Shown here one piece after another: positions 9,543 to 17,910 of a DNA stretch of 64,000 bases; positions within the stretch are counted from its first letter, which is position 1; each line of letters starts with the position of its first letter. The translations under genes were made by a program, and so were the position numbers. The stretch is from Roseibium sp. Sym1 (GTDB lineage: Bacteria; Pseudomonadota; Alphaproteobacteria; Rhizobiales; Stappiaceae). The DNA is taken from positions 620,001-684,000 of the forward strand of contig NZ_CP114786.1 in assembly GCF_027359675.1 (NCBI RefSeq), in the 5' to 3' direction. The notes under the pieces were generated by a model. That model was not told where the DNA came from. It worked only from the letters and a program-made list of their open reading frames with translations, and made no database searches.

Positions 9543-10640
9543 ATGTCGATGGAAGAGCCAAAGGAATTGCGACGCGGCTGGACGACGGGGGCCTGTGCGA
9601 CCGCCGCCGCCAAGGCGGCCTATTGTGCCCTTCTGACCGGCACCTTCCCCGACCCCGTGGAAATTTCCCTGCCCCGGGGCGGAACGGCGGATTTCGTGCT
9701 GACCCGGCACGACCTCCCGGACGGCTCCGCCAGCGCGACGATCACCAAGGATGCCGGCGACGACCCGGACGTGACCCACGGCGCCCTGGTCACCTCGACC
9801 GTCCGGCTGCTGCCTGCGGGCGCGGGCGTCCGGTTCAGGGCGGGTCCCGGCGTCGGCACCGTGACCCGGCCCGGCCTGCCGATCCCGCCGGGGGAACCGG
9901 CAATCAACCCCGTGCCGCGCCAGATGATGCAGACCGCGATTGCAGAGATCGCCGCAGCGCATGGCGCATCGGGTGATGTCGAGATCGAGGTCTCGATCCA
10001 GGGTGGTGAAAACCTGGCTCTGAAGACCATGAACCCGCGGCTCGGCATTGTCGGCGGCCTGTCCGTGCTCGGCACGACGGGGATCGTGCGTCCGTTTTCC
10101 TGCGCGGCCTGGATCGCCTCCATCCATCGCGGCATCGATGTTGCCCGCGCGGTCGGGCTCACCCACGTGGTCGGGGCAACCGGTTCTGCATCCGAAGACG
10201 CCGTGCGGGCACGCTACGATCTCGACGAGACCGCCTTTCTCGATATGGGCGACTTTGCCGGCGGTCTGTTGAAGTACCTGCGCAATCATCCGGTCGAGAG
10301 ACTGACACTCGCCGGCGGATTCGCCAAGTTCACCAAGCTGGCCCAGGGCGCGCTCGATCTTCATTCGGCCCGCAGCTCCGTCGATTTCGCGTTTCTCCAG
10401 GGACTCCTGGCCGATGCCGGCGCGCCGGACGACCAGATCCGTGACGCCACCCGCGCCAACACGGCCAAGGAAGTTCTCGACCGGGCGCTTGATGCCGGGA
10501 TTGACCTGACCGGGCCGCTGGCGCGGCGGACCAAGGCGGCCGTGAGGCAGATCCTGAAAGAGGCGCCGATTGCAGTCGAGGTGCTGATCACCGACCGGTC
10601 CGGCACGGTGCTGGGAGAATGCGGTTTTGACGAAAGCTGA
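9543..10640 (+). CDS. cbiD: Cobalt-precorrin-5B C1-methyltransferase
   Basis: CbiD adds the C1 methyl group in the cobalt (early-insertion) route, where the aerobic route uses CobF. The N-terminus RRGWTTGACATAAAKAA is the family signature, and later PGEPAINPVPRQMM and LAGGFAKFTKLAQG fit the same family. I take the ATG at 9543 (AGAGAG just upstream), giving 365 residues. The frame stays open back to 9207, but only through the antisense of cobA. The 3' end overlaps cobK by 14 bases. Together with CbiG at 1856 it marks the pathway as the CbiD/CbiG type. Confidence 0.93.
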   Translation: MSMEEPKELRRGWTTGACATAAAKAAYCALLTGTFPDPVEISLPRGGTADFVLTRHDLPDGSASATITKDAGDDPDVTHGALVTSTVRLLPAGAGVRFRAGPGVGTVTRPGLPIPPGEPAINPVPRQMMQTAIAEIAAAHGASGDVEIEVSIQGGENLALKTMNPRLGIVGGLSVLGTTGIVRPFSCAAWIASIHRGIDVARAVGLTHVVGATGSASEDAVRARYDLDETAFLDMGDFAGGLLKYLRNHPVERLTLAGGFAKFTKLAQGALDLHSARSSVDFAFLQGLLADAGAPDDQIRDATRANTAKEVLDRALDAGIDLTGPLARRTKAAVRQILKEAPIAVEVLITDRSGTVLGECGFDES

Positions 10641-11385
10641 CCACATCCTCCTGCTGGCCGGCACGCATGAGGCGCGCCTGCTGGCGCGCTCACTTGCCGA
10701 GACCTTTCCGGCGGCACGACTGACCGCCTCCTTCGCCGGGGCCGTATCCGACCTGCCCGATCTCGGCGTGCCGACCCGGGTCGGCGGTTTCGGCGGTGCG
10801 GACGGGCTTGCCGCCTTTCTCGGGGAGGAGGCGGTGACGGTTGTTGTCGATGCCACCCATCCCTTCGCCGAGCAGATGAGCGGCAACGCGGCCGCGGCCG
10901 CGGCCGACCGCGGCATCCCGCTGATCCGGCTTGAACGGCCCGCCTGGACCGCTGTCGACGGAGATACCTGGCAGCGCATGGCCTCGCTCGACGACGCGGC
11001 CCGCGCCCTGCCGGCGGAGGCAAGGGCTTTCCTGTCGGTCGGGCGCAAGGAAATCGGGCTCTTCACCCACCGCACCGACCTCTTCGGCCTTGCCCGCATG
11101 ATCGAGCCGCCCGCAAGTCCCCTGCCGGACCACTGGCGGTTGCTCCTGGCGCGGCCACCGCAAACGGCGGAAGAGGAGATTGCGCTTTTCGAGACCCACC
11201 GGATCACGCACCTGGTCACCAAGAACAGCGGCGGCAAACGGTCCTACGCCAAGCTCGAAGCCGCGCGCCGGCTCGGATTGCCGGTGCTGATGATTGACCG
11301 GCCGGTCCTGCCTTCGGTGGAAACTGCAGACAGCGTCTCAGGGGTGCTGGAAAAGCTCAGGAACCGGCTTCCGGGCGCCGGCTAG
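10627..11385 (+). CDS. cobK: Precorrin-6A reductase
   Basis: NAD(P)H-dependent reduction of the precorrin-6 macrocycle. Family features are the start HILLLAGTHEARLLAR, VVVDATHPFAEQMSGNA in the middle and LVTKNSGG near the end. The length of 252 residues is normal. The start is a TTG at 10627 preceded by GGGAGA and lying inside the end of cbiD. The TAG stop shares the palindrome CTAG with the stop of the convergent wecG-like gene, so the two genes overlap tail to tail by four bases. Confidence 0.91.
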   Translation: MTKADHILLLAGTHEARLLARSLAETFPAARLTASFAGAVSDLPDLGVPTRVGGFGGADGLAAFLGEEAVTVVVDATHPFAEQMSGNAAAAAADRGIPLIRLERPAWTAVDGDTWQRMASLDDAARALPAEARAFLSVGRKEIGLFTHRTDLFGLARMIEPPASPLPDHWRLLLARPPQTAEEEIALFETHRITHLVTKNSGGKRSYAKLEAARRLGLPVLMIDRPVLPSVETADSVSGVLEKLRNRLPGAG

Positions 11386-12170
11386 GTTTCCTTTTCGGAC
11401 CGGCCGTATTTGAGTTTCACGAGTGCAAACATAAAACGCGGAATGCCGATCACATAGCGGCGGAACAGGCGGCGGGGTTCCTGCAACAGGCGGAACAGCC
11501 ATTCCAGGCCGGATTTCTGCACGACAACGGGCGCGCGAACCACGGCACCCGACATGAAATCGAACAGGGCGCCGACACCGATTGCCACAGGCACGTTCAA
11601 CTGAGCCCGATTGCGGGTAATGAAGAACTCCTGGCGTGGATTGCCCATGGCCACCAGCAGAAGATCCGGCCTGGCCGCGTTGATGCCTGCGCAGATGCCG
11701 TCGATCTCGTCCTCATCGAAATAACCGTCCCGGCAGCCAACCACTTCATGCATTGGATAGACCGCCTCGAGATGCTCCCTGGCGCCATTGGCCTGCTCTT
11801 GCCTGGAGCCGAGCAGGTAGATCCGCAGGGGCGTTCCGATTTCCGAGAGAATGTTCGGAATGAGATCCGTGCCGTTCAGGTTTTCCGGAAAGGATTGGCC
11901 ATGCAGAAACCGGTTGGCGAGACCTATGCCGATGCCGTCATTCAGCAAGGTCATTTTCCGCAAGGTCTCGGCATAGTCCGGATCGTCCAGAGCCGTCAGG
12001 ATGGTGTGGGCGTTGCAGATGGCAATGTCGAGCGGTTTGCGCTGCTGAACGCTGGAGCGGACCAGCCAGGCGACGTCAGCATGCAGCAGCCGTTGCACGG
12101 CAAACGGTCCAATCGCGACTGGACCGGCCGTTTCGGCTGACGTCTCGCGTTCCGTGTCTCTGGCTAACAT
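11382..12170 (-). CDS. WecG/TagA/CpsF family glycosyltransferase
   Basis: A GT26 enzyme that transfers a sugar (ManNAcA or a similar residue in known members) to a lipid-linked acceptor at the inner face of the membrane. The family's features are all visible: NAHTILTALDDPDY, the catalytic-region LLNDGIGI, IYLLGSRQEQ, and LLLVAMGNPRQEFFI followed by GVGALFDFMSG. It is 262 residues long. It opens the exopolysaccharide region, on the opposite strand from the GT4-GH5-wzy run. A 9-bp inverted repeat at 12222-12249 lies about 50 bases before its start. Confidence 0.88.
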   Translation of the reverse strand: MLARDTERETSAETAGPVAIGPFAVQRLLHADVAWLVRSSVQQRKPLDIAICNAHTILTALDDPDYAETLRKMTLLNDGIGIGLANRFLHGQSFPENLNGTDLIPNILSEIGTPLRIYLLGSRQEQANGAREHLEAVYPMHEVVGCRDGYFDEDEIDGICAGINAARPDLLLVAMGNPRQEFFITRNRAQLNVPVAIGVGALFDFMSGAVVRAPVVVQKSGLEWLFRLLQEPRRLFRRYVIGIPRFMFALVKLKYGRSEKET

Positions 12171-12221
12171 TCTCGCTCCGGCGACCCGGTCAATCTGGAT
12201 GGTAAGGGGTTAGATAGGCCC

Positions 12222-12249
12222 TGTCATGCCTATCCTGTAGGGCATGACA
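12222..12249. repeat. Inverted repeat in a 252-base gene-free stretch (possible operator or hairpin)
   Basis: TGTCATGCC at 12222-12230 is perfectly repeated in inverse as GGCATGACA at 12241-12249, with a ten-base spacer. The two minus-strand genes on either side are the GT4 at 12423 and the WecG-like gene starting at 12170. It could be an operator for the WecG-like gene or a weak terminator of the GT4; no T-run follows on either strand. The rest of 12171-12422 shows nothing. Confidence 0.4.
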
Positions 12250-12422
12250 AATCTTTAATTTTCGTGATTGTTTTGCCGTGAAGGTAAACAAATCTTCGTG
12301 CTCTCGGCGGCTCCACCAGCCCGGCACGCCGTGGCGCCAGGCTCTTTGCAAGGGTTCAATGTGTCTGCCGAATTCTCACAGTGTCCGTTTTGCAGGGCAA
12401 CACCCTGACAGGAAGTACCGTC

Positions 12423-13574
12423 TCACCCGGCAACGTCCGGTGCGAGGCAGCTCCTGTAGATTTCCTGATAGGCCTTGGCAGTCCTGCTCCAGGAATATTG
12501 CTGAACCGTCTCCATGACAGCGTTGCGCAGGGTCGCGTGATCTTGCGCCATCCGTGCATGGAGTGCCTGGAGATCGTGTGCGGCGCTGGCCGTATCTGCG
12601 AAATCAGTCAGCGTGACGGTGTTGTGTTGGGCGGCAAAAGCCCTGTAGGCCTCGTTGGGCTGGGCCAGGGGGACCAGCCCGGCGCTCATGGCTTCGATCA
12701 GGGCCAGCCCGAAGCCTTCATAGTCGGAGGCGCTCAGGAAATAGGACGCATTGCCGATCTCCTTGCGAATGTCTTCCGTCGAAAGACCCACGCCGATCCT
12801 GACATGATCCGCCAGACCCCGGTCAGTGACCATTTTCTCGAGATCGGCCGGGGAGATGTCAAAGGCAACGCCAAAAACATCCAGTTTCCAGTCGGGATCA
12901 TCGGCCGCCAGCCGGGCGAACAGGTCAAGCAGAAGATCCAGCCGCTTGTTTGCGGAAAAGCGCCCCAGGGTCACGGCACGCTTTACCGGCGTTGGAGATG
13001 CGGCACCTGCAAACTTCTCGATGTCGACGCCGTTCAGCACCAGCCGGACCCTGTCACCTGCAATTTGAGCGAAGGTGGCCCGGTCGCTCTCGCTGCAGCA
13101 AACCACGGCGCGATAGGCCCTGGCGGACAGGTTGGTAAGGGTCCTGAACCAGATTTTCTTCAGCGTCGCGTAGGACTGAGTATGAAAAAAGCCGCCATGG
13201 GTGGTCACGACAAGCGGCTTGCGATGCAGCATCCTGGTCGCGGCCAGTGCATCGAAGGCGAAATCAATGCCATGCACATGGACAAGGTCGGCGGTTTCAA
13301 TGGCGCGCAGGAGACCCGGCATCACCGGATAGCGGCGCGATCCATGATAGGCAAGGCGGTCAACCTGGATCCCGTCGATGACTTCGTGCGAGGGAAGTGT
13401 TTCATCGGGCCGCGAGAAAATACGGTTGCAGGTCACCACGCGCACGCTGCCGAAACTGTTGCGTTGCCGGGCGGCGAGCTTTGCAACAAACTCTTCCAAG
13501 CCGCCAATCCCGGGAGCATATTGGCGCACGACATGGACAATCTCCTGCCGCGCGAAGGTTGGGGAGTTGGACAT
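12423..13574 (-). CDS. Glycosyltransferase family 4
   Basis: A 383-residue GT-B retaining glycosyltransferase. The N-terminal acceptor domain has VVRQYAPGIGGLEEFV and DLVHVHGIDF. The C-terminal donor domain has AVTLGRFSANKRLDLLLD and the E-x7-E motif within SDYEGFGLALIEAMSAG. Such proteins build exopolysaccharide repeat units on lipid carriers at the cytoplasmic membrane. The gene lies divergent from the GT4 at 13801, suggesting a shared promoter region at 13575-13800, where I see no clear boxes. Donor and acceptor sugars cannot be assigned. Confidence 0.88.
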   Translation of the reverse strand: MSNSPTFARQEIVHVVRQYAPGIGGLEEFVAKLAARQRNSFGSVRVVTCNRIFSRPDETLPSHEVIDGIQVDRLAYHGSRRYPVMPGLLRAIETADLVHVHGIDFAFDALAATRMLHRKPLVVTTHGGFFHTQSYATLKKIWFRTLTNLSARAYRAVVCCSESDRATFAQIAGDRVRLVLNGVDIEKFAGAASPTPVKRAVTLGRFSANKRLDLLLDLFARLAADDPDWKLDVFGVAFDISPADLEKMVTDRGLADHVRIGVGLSTEDIRKEIGNASYFLSASDYEGFGLALIEAMSAGLVPLAQPNEAYRAFAAQHNTVTLTDFADTASAAHDLQALHARMAQDHATLRNAVMETVQQYSWSRTAKAYQEIYRSCLAPDVAG

Positions 13575-13800
13575 CTGGCCTCGTAGCAGCTTGTTCAGGC
13601 GAGGGATCGCCGGTGCGGAACAGGCGAGCAGATCACCACAAGTTCGGTAACAAACCCTTCACGCCAAACCGATATGAAATCAAGCCTCTGCTTCCATGCG
13701 GCGCGCGGGGACACCCGTGTCCGTTGCGCGATCCACGAAGATCCGGGACAGTGCTCCGGATCGGACACCAGCGTTCAAGGCCGGCACAACTTTGAAAACC

Positions 13801-15024
13801 ATGACCCCTCCTCAGCCAGAGCATGAGACGACCAGTGGCCCGCGCCCCCTGATCCTGCATTTGAGCGCCGACTATCCCGACCCCCATCGGGGCCGAACGA
13901 CAACGGCCGTGCAACGCCTGCTGCAAAGGGTACCGGAAGCGGACCACGTCGTAATCTCTCTCCTGAGAACCAGCAATCCGGGCAAGACCGCATTCATCGA
14001 TTGCGGCACTTCCGGGGGCATCAGGCTGGTCGCCTACCGCTACTTTTCGCCGCCGATGGGCTTTCTGCTTGCCCCGTTCATGCGTGTTGTCGCCCGAAAG
14101 GTGCTGCGCTTCCTCCAAGCGGAAGGGCTTCAACCAAATGTCATTCATGCCCACAAATTCGCTTTTGAGGGCATTGCGGCCCTGTGGCTGGCGGAAAAAT
14201 TCGGCCCGGATATTCCACTCCTGGTGTCCGTGCGCGGCGAGGCCGAGCGCAAGGTGCTGCTCTACAAGCGCAACTACCGAGGCCTGATGCGCCGCATCGC
14301 CGCCAGAGCCGACCGCATCTACCATGTCTCCGCCTGGTTCCGACGCACCTTTCACACCCATATTCCCAACCAGCCCGACAAAGAGCGCCTGTTGCCCAAT
14401 ATTGTCGACAACAGCTCCGCGACGGTGCGCACCACGGCTCCGATCAACCGGTTCGTCAGCGTGCTCAACCTGGACATTCGCCGCCGGAAGGGCCTGTCGG
14501 CGCTGCTGAAGGGTTTTTCGGAATTCCGCAAGACCCATCCAGGGATCGGGCTGGACCTGATCGGCCCGGGCAGCGAGGACGCCGTGACCGCGGTCAATCA
14601 GGAAATCTCCGATCTCGGTCTTCATGACAGCGTGACCTATCTGGGACCGATGCAGGCCGAAGAACTGTTCGAGGCCCTGCGCCAATATCTCGGCATGGCC
14701 CTGGTCAGCCACAACGAGACCTTCGGCATGGTCTATCTGGAAGCGCTGTTTGCCGGCATTCCGATCATGTATGGCAAGGAGACCGGGATTGACGGCTACC
14801 TGTCCGATATCCGCGCCGGTGTCGGCGTCAAGCCGGGCGATATCGATGGAATAGCCCTGGCCTTTCGGGACCTGTGCGACGGCAACGCGGTCTACCGGAC
14901 CGAAATTGCGGCGGCTGCCAAAACCTTGCATGACCGGTTCGACCCTGAAATGATCGCCGGAAGTTATCGCAAGGATCTGCAGACGCTCCTGAGCGCAGAC
15001 CGGCAGCGGAGCCAAGTGACATGA
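13801..15024 (+). CDS. Glycosyltransferase (GT4-like, GT-B fold)
   Basis: A glycosyltransferase with a GT-B layout. The N-terminal domain opens LILHLSADYPDPHRGRTTTA, NVIHAHKFAFEG follows, and the donor domain ends with SHNETFGMVYLEALFAGIPI carrying the E-x7-E pair. I use the ATG at 13801 (407 residues). An in-frame ATG at 13696 would add 35 basic, low-complexity residues that fit no domain. Its TGA overlaps the next gene's ATG (ATGA at 15021), so it is translationally coupled to the GH5 enzyme. Confidence 0.85.
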   Translation: MTPPQPEHETTSGPRPLILHLSADYPDPHRGRTTTAVQRLLQRVPEADHVVISLLRTSNPGKTAFIDCGTSGGIRLVAYRYFSPPMGFLLAPFMRVVARKVLRFLQAEGLQPNVIHAHKFAFEGIAALWLAEKFGPDIPLLVSVRGEAERKVLLYKRNYRGLMRRIAARADRIYHVSAWFRRTFHTHIPNQPDKERLLPNIVDNSSATVRTTAPINRFVSVLNLDIRRRKGLSALLKGFSEFRKTHPGIGLDLIGPGSEDAVTAVNQEISDLGLHDSVTYLGPMQAEELFEALRQYLGMALVSHNETFGMVYLEALFAGIPIMYGKETGIDGYLSDIRAGVGVKPGDIDGIALAFRDLCDGNAVYRTEIAAAAKTLHDRFDPEMIAGSYRKDLQTLLSADRQRSQVT

Positions 15025-16364
15025 TTTTCCCGACCGGCAGAGGCCGCCTTTGGTCTATCCCGGGGCGTCTCCTGGCGAGCGTGCTGGCGCTTTGTCTGAC
15101 CGCAGGCCTTGCCCATGTACCGACCGGGAGCCCGGCCTCCGGAATTGGATCTGCCCTTGCCGCGAGCGACGGGGACGCCGTCGTTCCCCATTTTCGCCGC
15201 GGCGTCAACCTGTCCAGGCTGCAGAACTACGCCTATCGCGACCCCGAACGTCCGGGCAAATACCTGTGGCCGCCGTTTCAGGGCGATCTCGCGAGAATAA
15301 CAGATCCCGAACTCGAGCGTCTGACGGCGCTTGGTCTGGACTTCGTGCGGCTGCCGGTCGACGCCGGTGTCTTTCTGGCCGCGGACGGTGTGGAACGCCG
15401 CCTGCTGCTGGATGATCTCAAGACACTGGTCGTTCGTCTGCTGGACGCCGGTCTCGGGGTCATGGTCGATATCCATCCATCCACCTACCAGTCGGACTGG
15501 ACCCCCAGGGACATTCTCGCCGAAGCAGACGGTCCGCGTCTCAAGGCCTATGAAGGCTTTCTTGTCGATGTCGCCAAGCGCCTGCGCGACCTGCCGCCGG
15601 ACAGGGTTGCGCTTGAACTGATGAACGAACCCCAGTCCGTCTGCTACCGGGAGGACGGCGAAGACTGGTCGGTGACCCAGAAGAAGCTGTACGACAGTGT
15701 TCGCGGCGCCGCTCCCGACCTGCCGGTGGTGTTGACGCCCGGTTGCTGGAGATCGCTGGAAGAGCTCGAGTACATGAGCCTGGAAGGCTATGACGACAAA
15801 ATCATTTTCGACTTCCATTTCTACGACCCCTATTACCTGACGCATCAGTCCCTGCCCTGGTCGATGGTGCCGCTGCGCTATATCGCCGGGCTGACCTATC
15901 CCTGGACCAGCGGCAGCATCGAAAGCGCCGAGGTCCTGACGAAACAGCGTCTCGCCGCCCTGGAAAAGTCCGGCGTGGACCTCCCCGACGACGCCTTCGC
16001 AAGAGCCATGGAAGGCGTGCGCGACTACTACAACCGGAAACGGCCGGACCTCGCCTTTATCGAAGAGCGGTTCGACACGCTGGCGCAATGGTCGGACAAA
16101 TACGACATCGCGCCCGAGAGGATCGTGCTTGGCGAGTTCAGCGCGATCCGCCCCCCAGAGGGCCTGCCCGATGACGGCAGCCGGCTGGCCTGGATCAGGG
16201 ACGTCAGGTCCGTCACGGAGATCCTGGGTTTCGGGTGGGCGTTCTGGGACTATGACGAGGGCTTCGGCATGATCACGGACAATGCGACCAGAACCCTCGA
16301 TCCGGGCATTGTCGAAGCGCTCGGGCTGGATCCGGACGCCCTGTCCATTCCGGTCAGACCGTAA
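15021..16364 (+). CDS. Glycoside hydrolase family 5 (endoglucanase-like), exported
   Basis: A 447-residue GH5 TIM-barrel hydrolase. An N-terminal hydrophobic segment (residues about 16-32) is a signal peptide or anchor. FRRGVNLSRLQNY and GLDFVRLPVD are the early barrel strands. ELMNEP places the acid/base Glu at residue 203, and VLGEFS places the nucleophile Glu at 372. Within polysaccharide loci such enzymes trim or release the polymer in the periplasm. It overlaps the preceding GT4 by ATGA and is followed 134 bases later by the wzy-like gene. Substrate linkage is not determined by sequence alone. Confidence 0.88.
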   Translation: MIFPTGRGRLWSIPGRLLASVLALCLTAGLAHVPTGSPASGIGSALAASDGDAVVPHFRRGVNLSRLQNYAYRDPERPGKYLWPPFQGDLARITDPELERLTALGLDFVRLPVDAGVFLAADGVERRLLLDDLKTLVVRLLDAGLGVMVDIHPSTYQSDWTPRDILAEADGPRLKAYEGFLVDVAKRLRDLPPDRVALELMNEPQSVCYREDGEDWSVTQKKLYDSVRGAAPDLPVVLTPGCWRSLEELEYMSLEGYDDKIIFDFHFYDPYYLTHQSLPWSMVPLRYIAGLTYPWTSGSIESAEVLTKQRLAALEKSGVDLPDDAFARAMEGVRDYYNRKRPDLAFIEERFDTLAQWSDKYDIAPERIVLGEFSAIRPPEGLPDDGSRLAWIRDVRSVTEILGFGWAFWDYDEGFGMITDNATRTLDPGIVEALGLDPDALSIPVRP

Positions 16365-16498
16365 ATTCCTCCCGATAAGCAACAGCAAAGATACGGCGAC
16401 ACCTTAAAAACAGCGGGCGAGTCTGGTTTACTTGCGATCATCGGGTCCCGGCCGCGCGCATTCACCGGCGCCCGGGCAGGTCATTTCTGGAGAGCGTC

Positions 16499-17812
16499 TT
16501 GACGGTTCACTCCGTTGAACAGTCCCGGCAGCAAGCCGGAACAGCCCAAGCCGGCTTTCTGGACAGGGTCTTCAACTGGATCCCTGTGATCCTGCTTGCC
16601 TATCCGATCCTGCTGACGCCGTTCCTGATGAATTACTCCGGCGAGGAGGACACGGCCGCCAACATCAACGCGTCGAAATCCAACGCCCTGAACCAGCTGT
16701 TCTGGATCGGCCTGTTCGCGGTCACGCTGGTTTCCGCAGGCCGGCGCCTCCTGAAGACCTTTACCGTGCTGCGCAGCCCGGTCGTCTGGTTCCTTCTCGC
16801 CTATATCACGCTCGCCTTGTTGAGCGTGTTGTGGTCGCCCGTTCCCGGCATCGCCTTCCGGCGTGTGGTGTTGCAGATCATCATCGTGCTCAGCCTGGTG
16901 ATCTCGATCTCGTTCACCGACGACGCACGCGGACTGCTCGGCCGGTTGCTGCTCCTGATGAACACGGTCGTTCTCCTGAATACCGTCGCCGTTGCGGTGT
17001 TGCCGCCGACACCCATCGGACATGCCGGGATCTATTCGCAGAAAAACAGCCTCGGCGCGGTCATGGCGCTGGCCTTCCTGTTCAACCTGTACGGATTCCT
17101 GAACGCCCGCGGCTTGCTGAAACGGTTCGCCACACTGGTCATATCCGCGCTGGCCTTCGCTCTTCTGATCCTGAGCCAGTCGAAAACCTCGATCGGTCTG
17201 GCCCTGTTGTTGCCGGTCATCGCCTATCTGCTGGTCGGCATGGCCTATCTCTTCCGCATCAACGCGGCGATCCTGATCCTGTTCGGGGCTCTGACCGGGG
17301 TGGTTCTGTGGTTCTTTCAGGCATCCCTGACACGGTTCGGTTTCGGCGATCTGTCGCTGTTTCTCTTCAACGACGAGACCTATACCGGGCGCACGGTGAT
17401 CTGGAACTTCATACTCGGGGTCATCTCGAGAGAGCCGGTGCTCGGCCAGGGCTACGCGTCCTTCTGGGCAACCGGCGCCGATTCCATCGCCTTCCGGGAA
17501 GCCCCCGGGTTCGTGATCTTGCTGACACAGGCCCATAACGGCTATCTCGACGTTCTCGTCGAGCTTGGCATCGTCGGACTGACCCTGCTGCTCCTTCTGA
17601 TCGTCGCGGCGCTTTTCTCGGCGGCCCGAATGGTGAGATTGGACTACAGGATATCCTTCCTGTGCTATTCGCTGATGCTGTTCGTGATCAGCCACAACAT
17701 GCTGGAAAGCAGCTGGTTCCGCGCCTATTCCCTGAACTGGCTCATTTTTCTGCTCGCGGCCCTGCTGCCGAATGCGGTCATGCGCACCTGGAACCACGGA
17801 ACGCCTCGCTGA
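16499..17812 (+). CDS. O-antigen ligase / Wzy-type polysaccharide polymerase, membrane protein
   Basis: A 437-residue polytopic inner-membrane protein with about ten to eleven hydrophobic helices. The large periplasmic loop near residues 285-350 holds DETYTGRTVIWNF and GQGYASFW, typical of the Wzy_C/WaaL/ExoQ family. In a Wzx/Wzy locus it most likely polymerises repeat units. The start is a TTG at 16499 with GGAGAG seven bases upstream; no ATG gives a better N-terminus. It belongs to the plus-strand run after GH5 and before the Wzz-like gene. Confidence 0.87.
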   Translation: MTVHSVEQSRQQAGTAQAGFLDRVFNWIPVILLAYPILLTPFLMNYSGEEDTAANINASKSNALNQLFWIGLFAVTLVSAGRRLLKTFTVLRSPVVWFLLAYITLALLSVLWSPVPGIAFRRVVLQIIIVLSLVISISFTDDARGLLGRLLLLMNTVVLLNTVAVAVLPPTPIGHAGIYSQKNSLGAVMALAFLFNLYGFLNARGLLKRFATLVISALAFALLILSQSKTSIGLALLLPVIAYLLVGMAYLFRINAAILILFGALTGVVLWFFQASLTRFGFGDLSLFLFNDETYTGRTVIWNFILGVISREPVLGQGYASFWATGADSIAFREAPGFVILLTQAHNGYLDVLVELGIVGLTLLLLLIVAALFSAARMVRLDYRISFLCYSLMLFVISHNMLESSWFRAYSLNWLIFLLAALLPNAVMRTWNHGTPR

Positions 17813-17910
17813 CCCGGCTGATCGCAGTATCGCCTCAAATTAGCAGTTCACTAACCATAAGTGCTTACAAGCAGAAGAACACGTGCCGGCTGGTCAGAAG
17901 GTGAATATCG

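Noticed and set aside
9246..11237. Long minus-strand open frame (663 codons)
   Set aside because: Antisense to cbiD and cobK and the 5' part of cobA; no recognisable motif.
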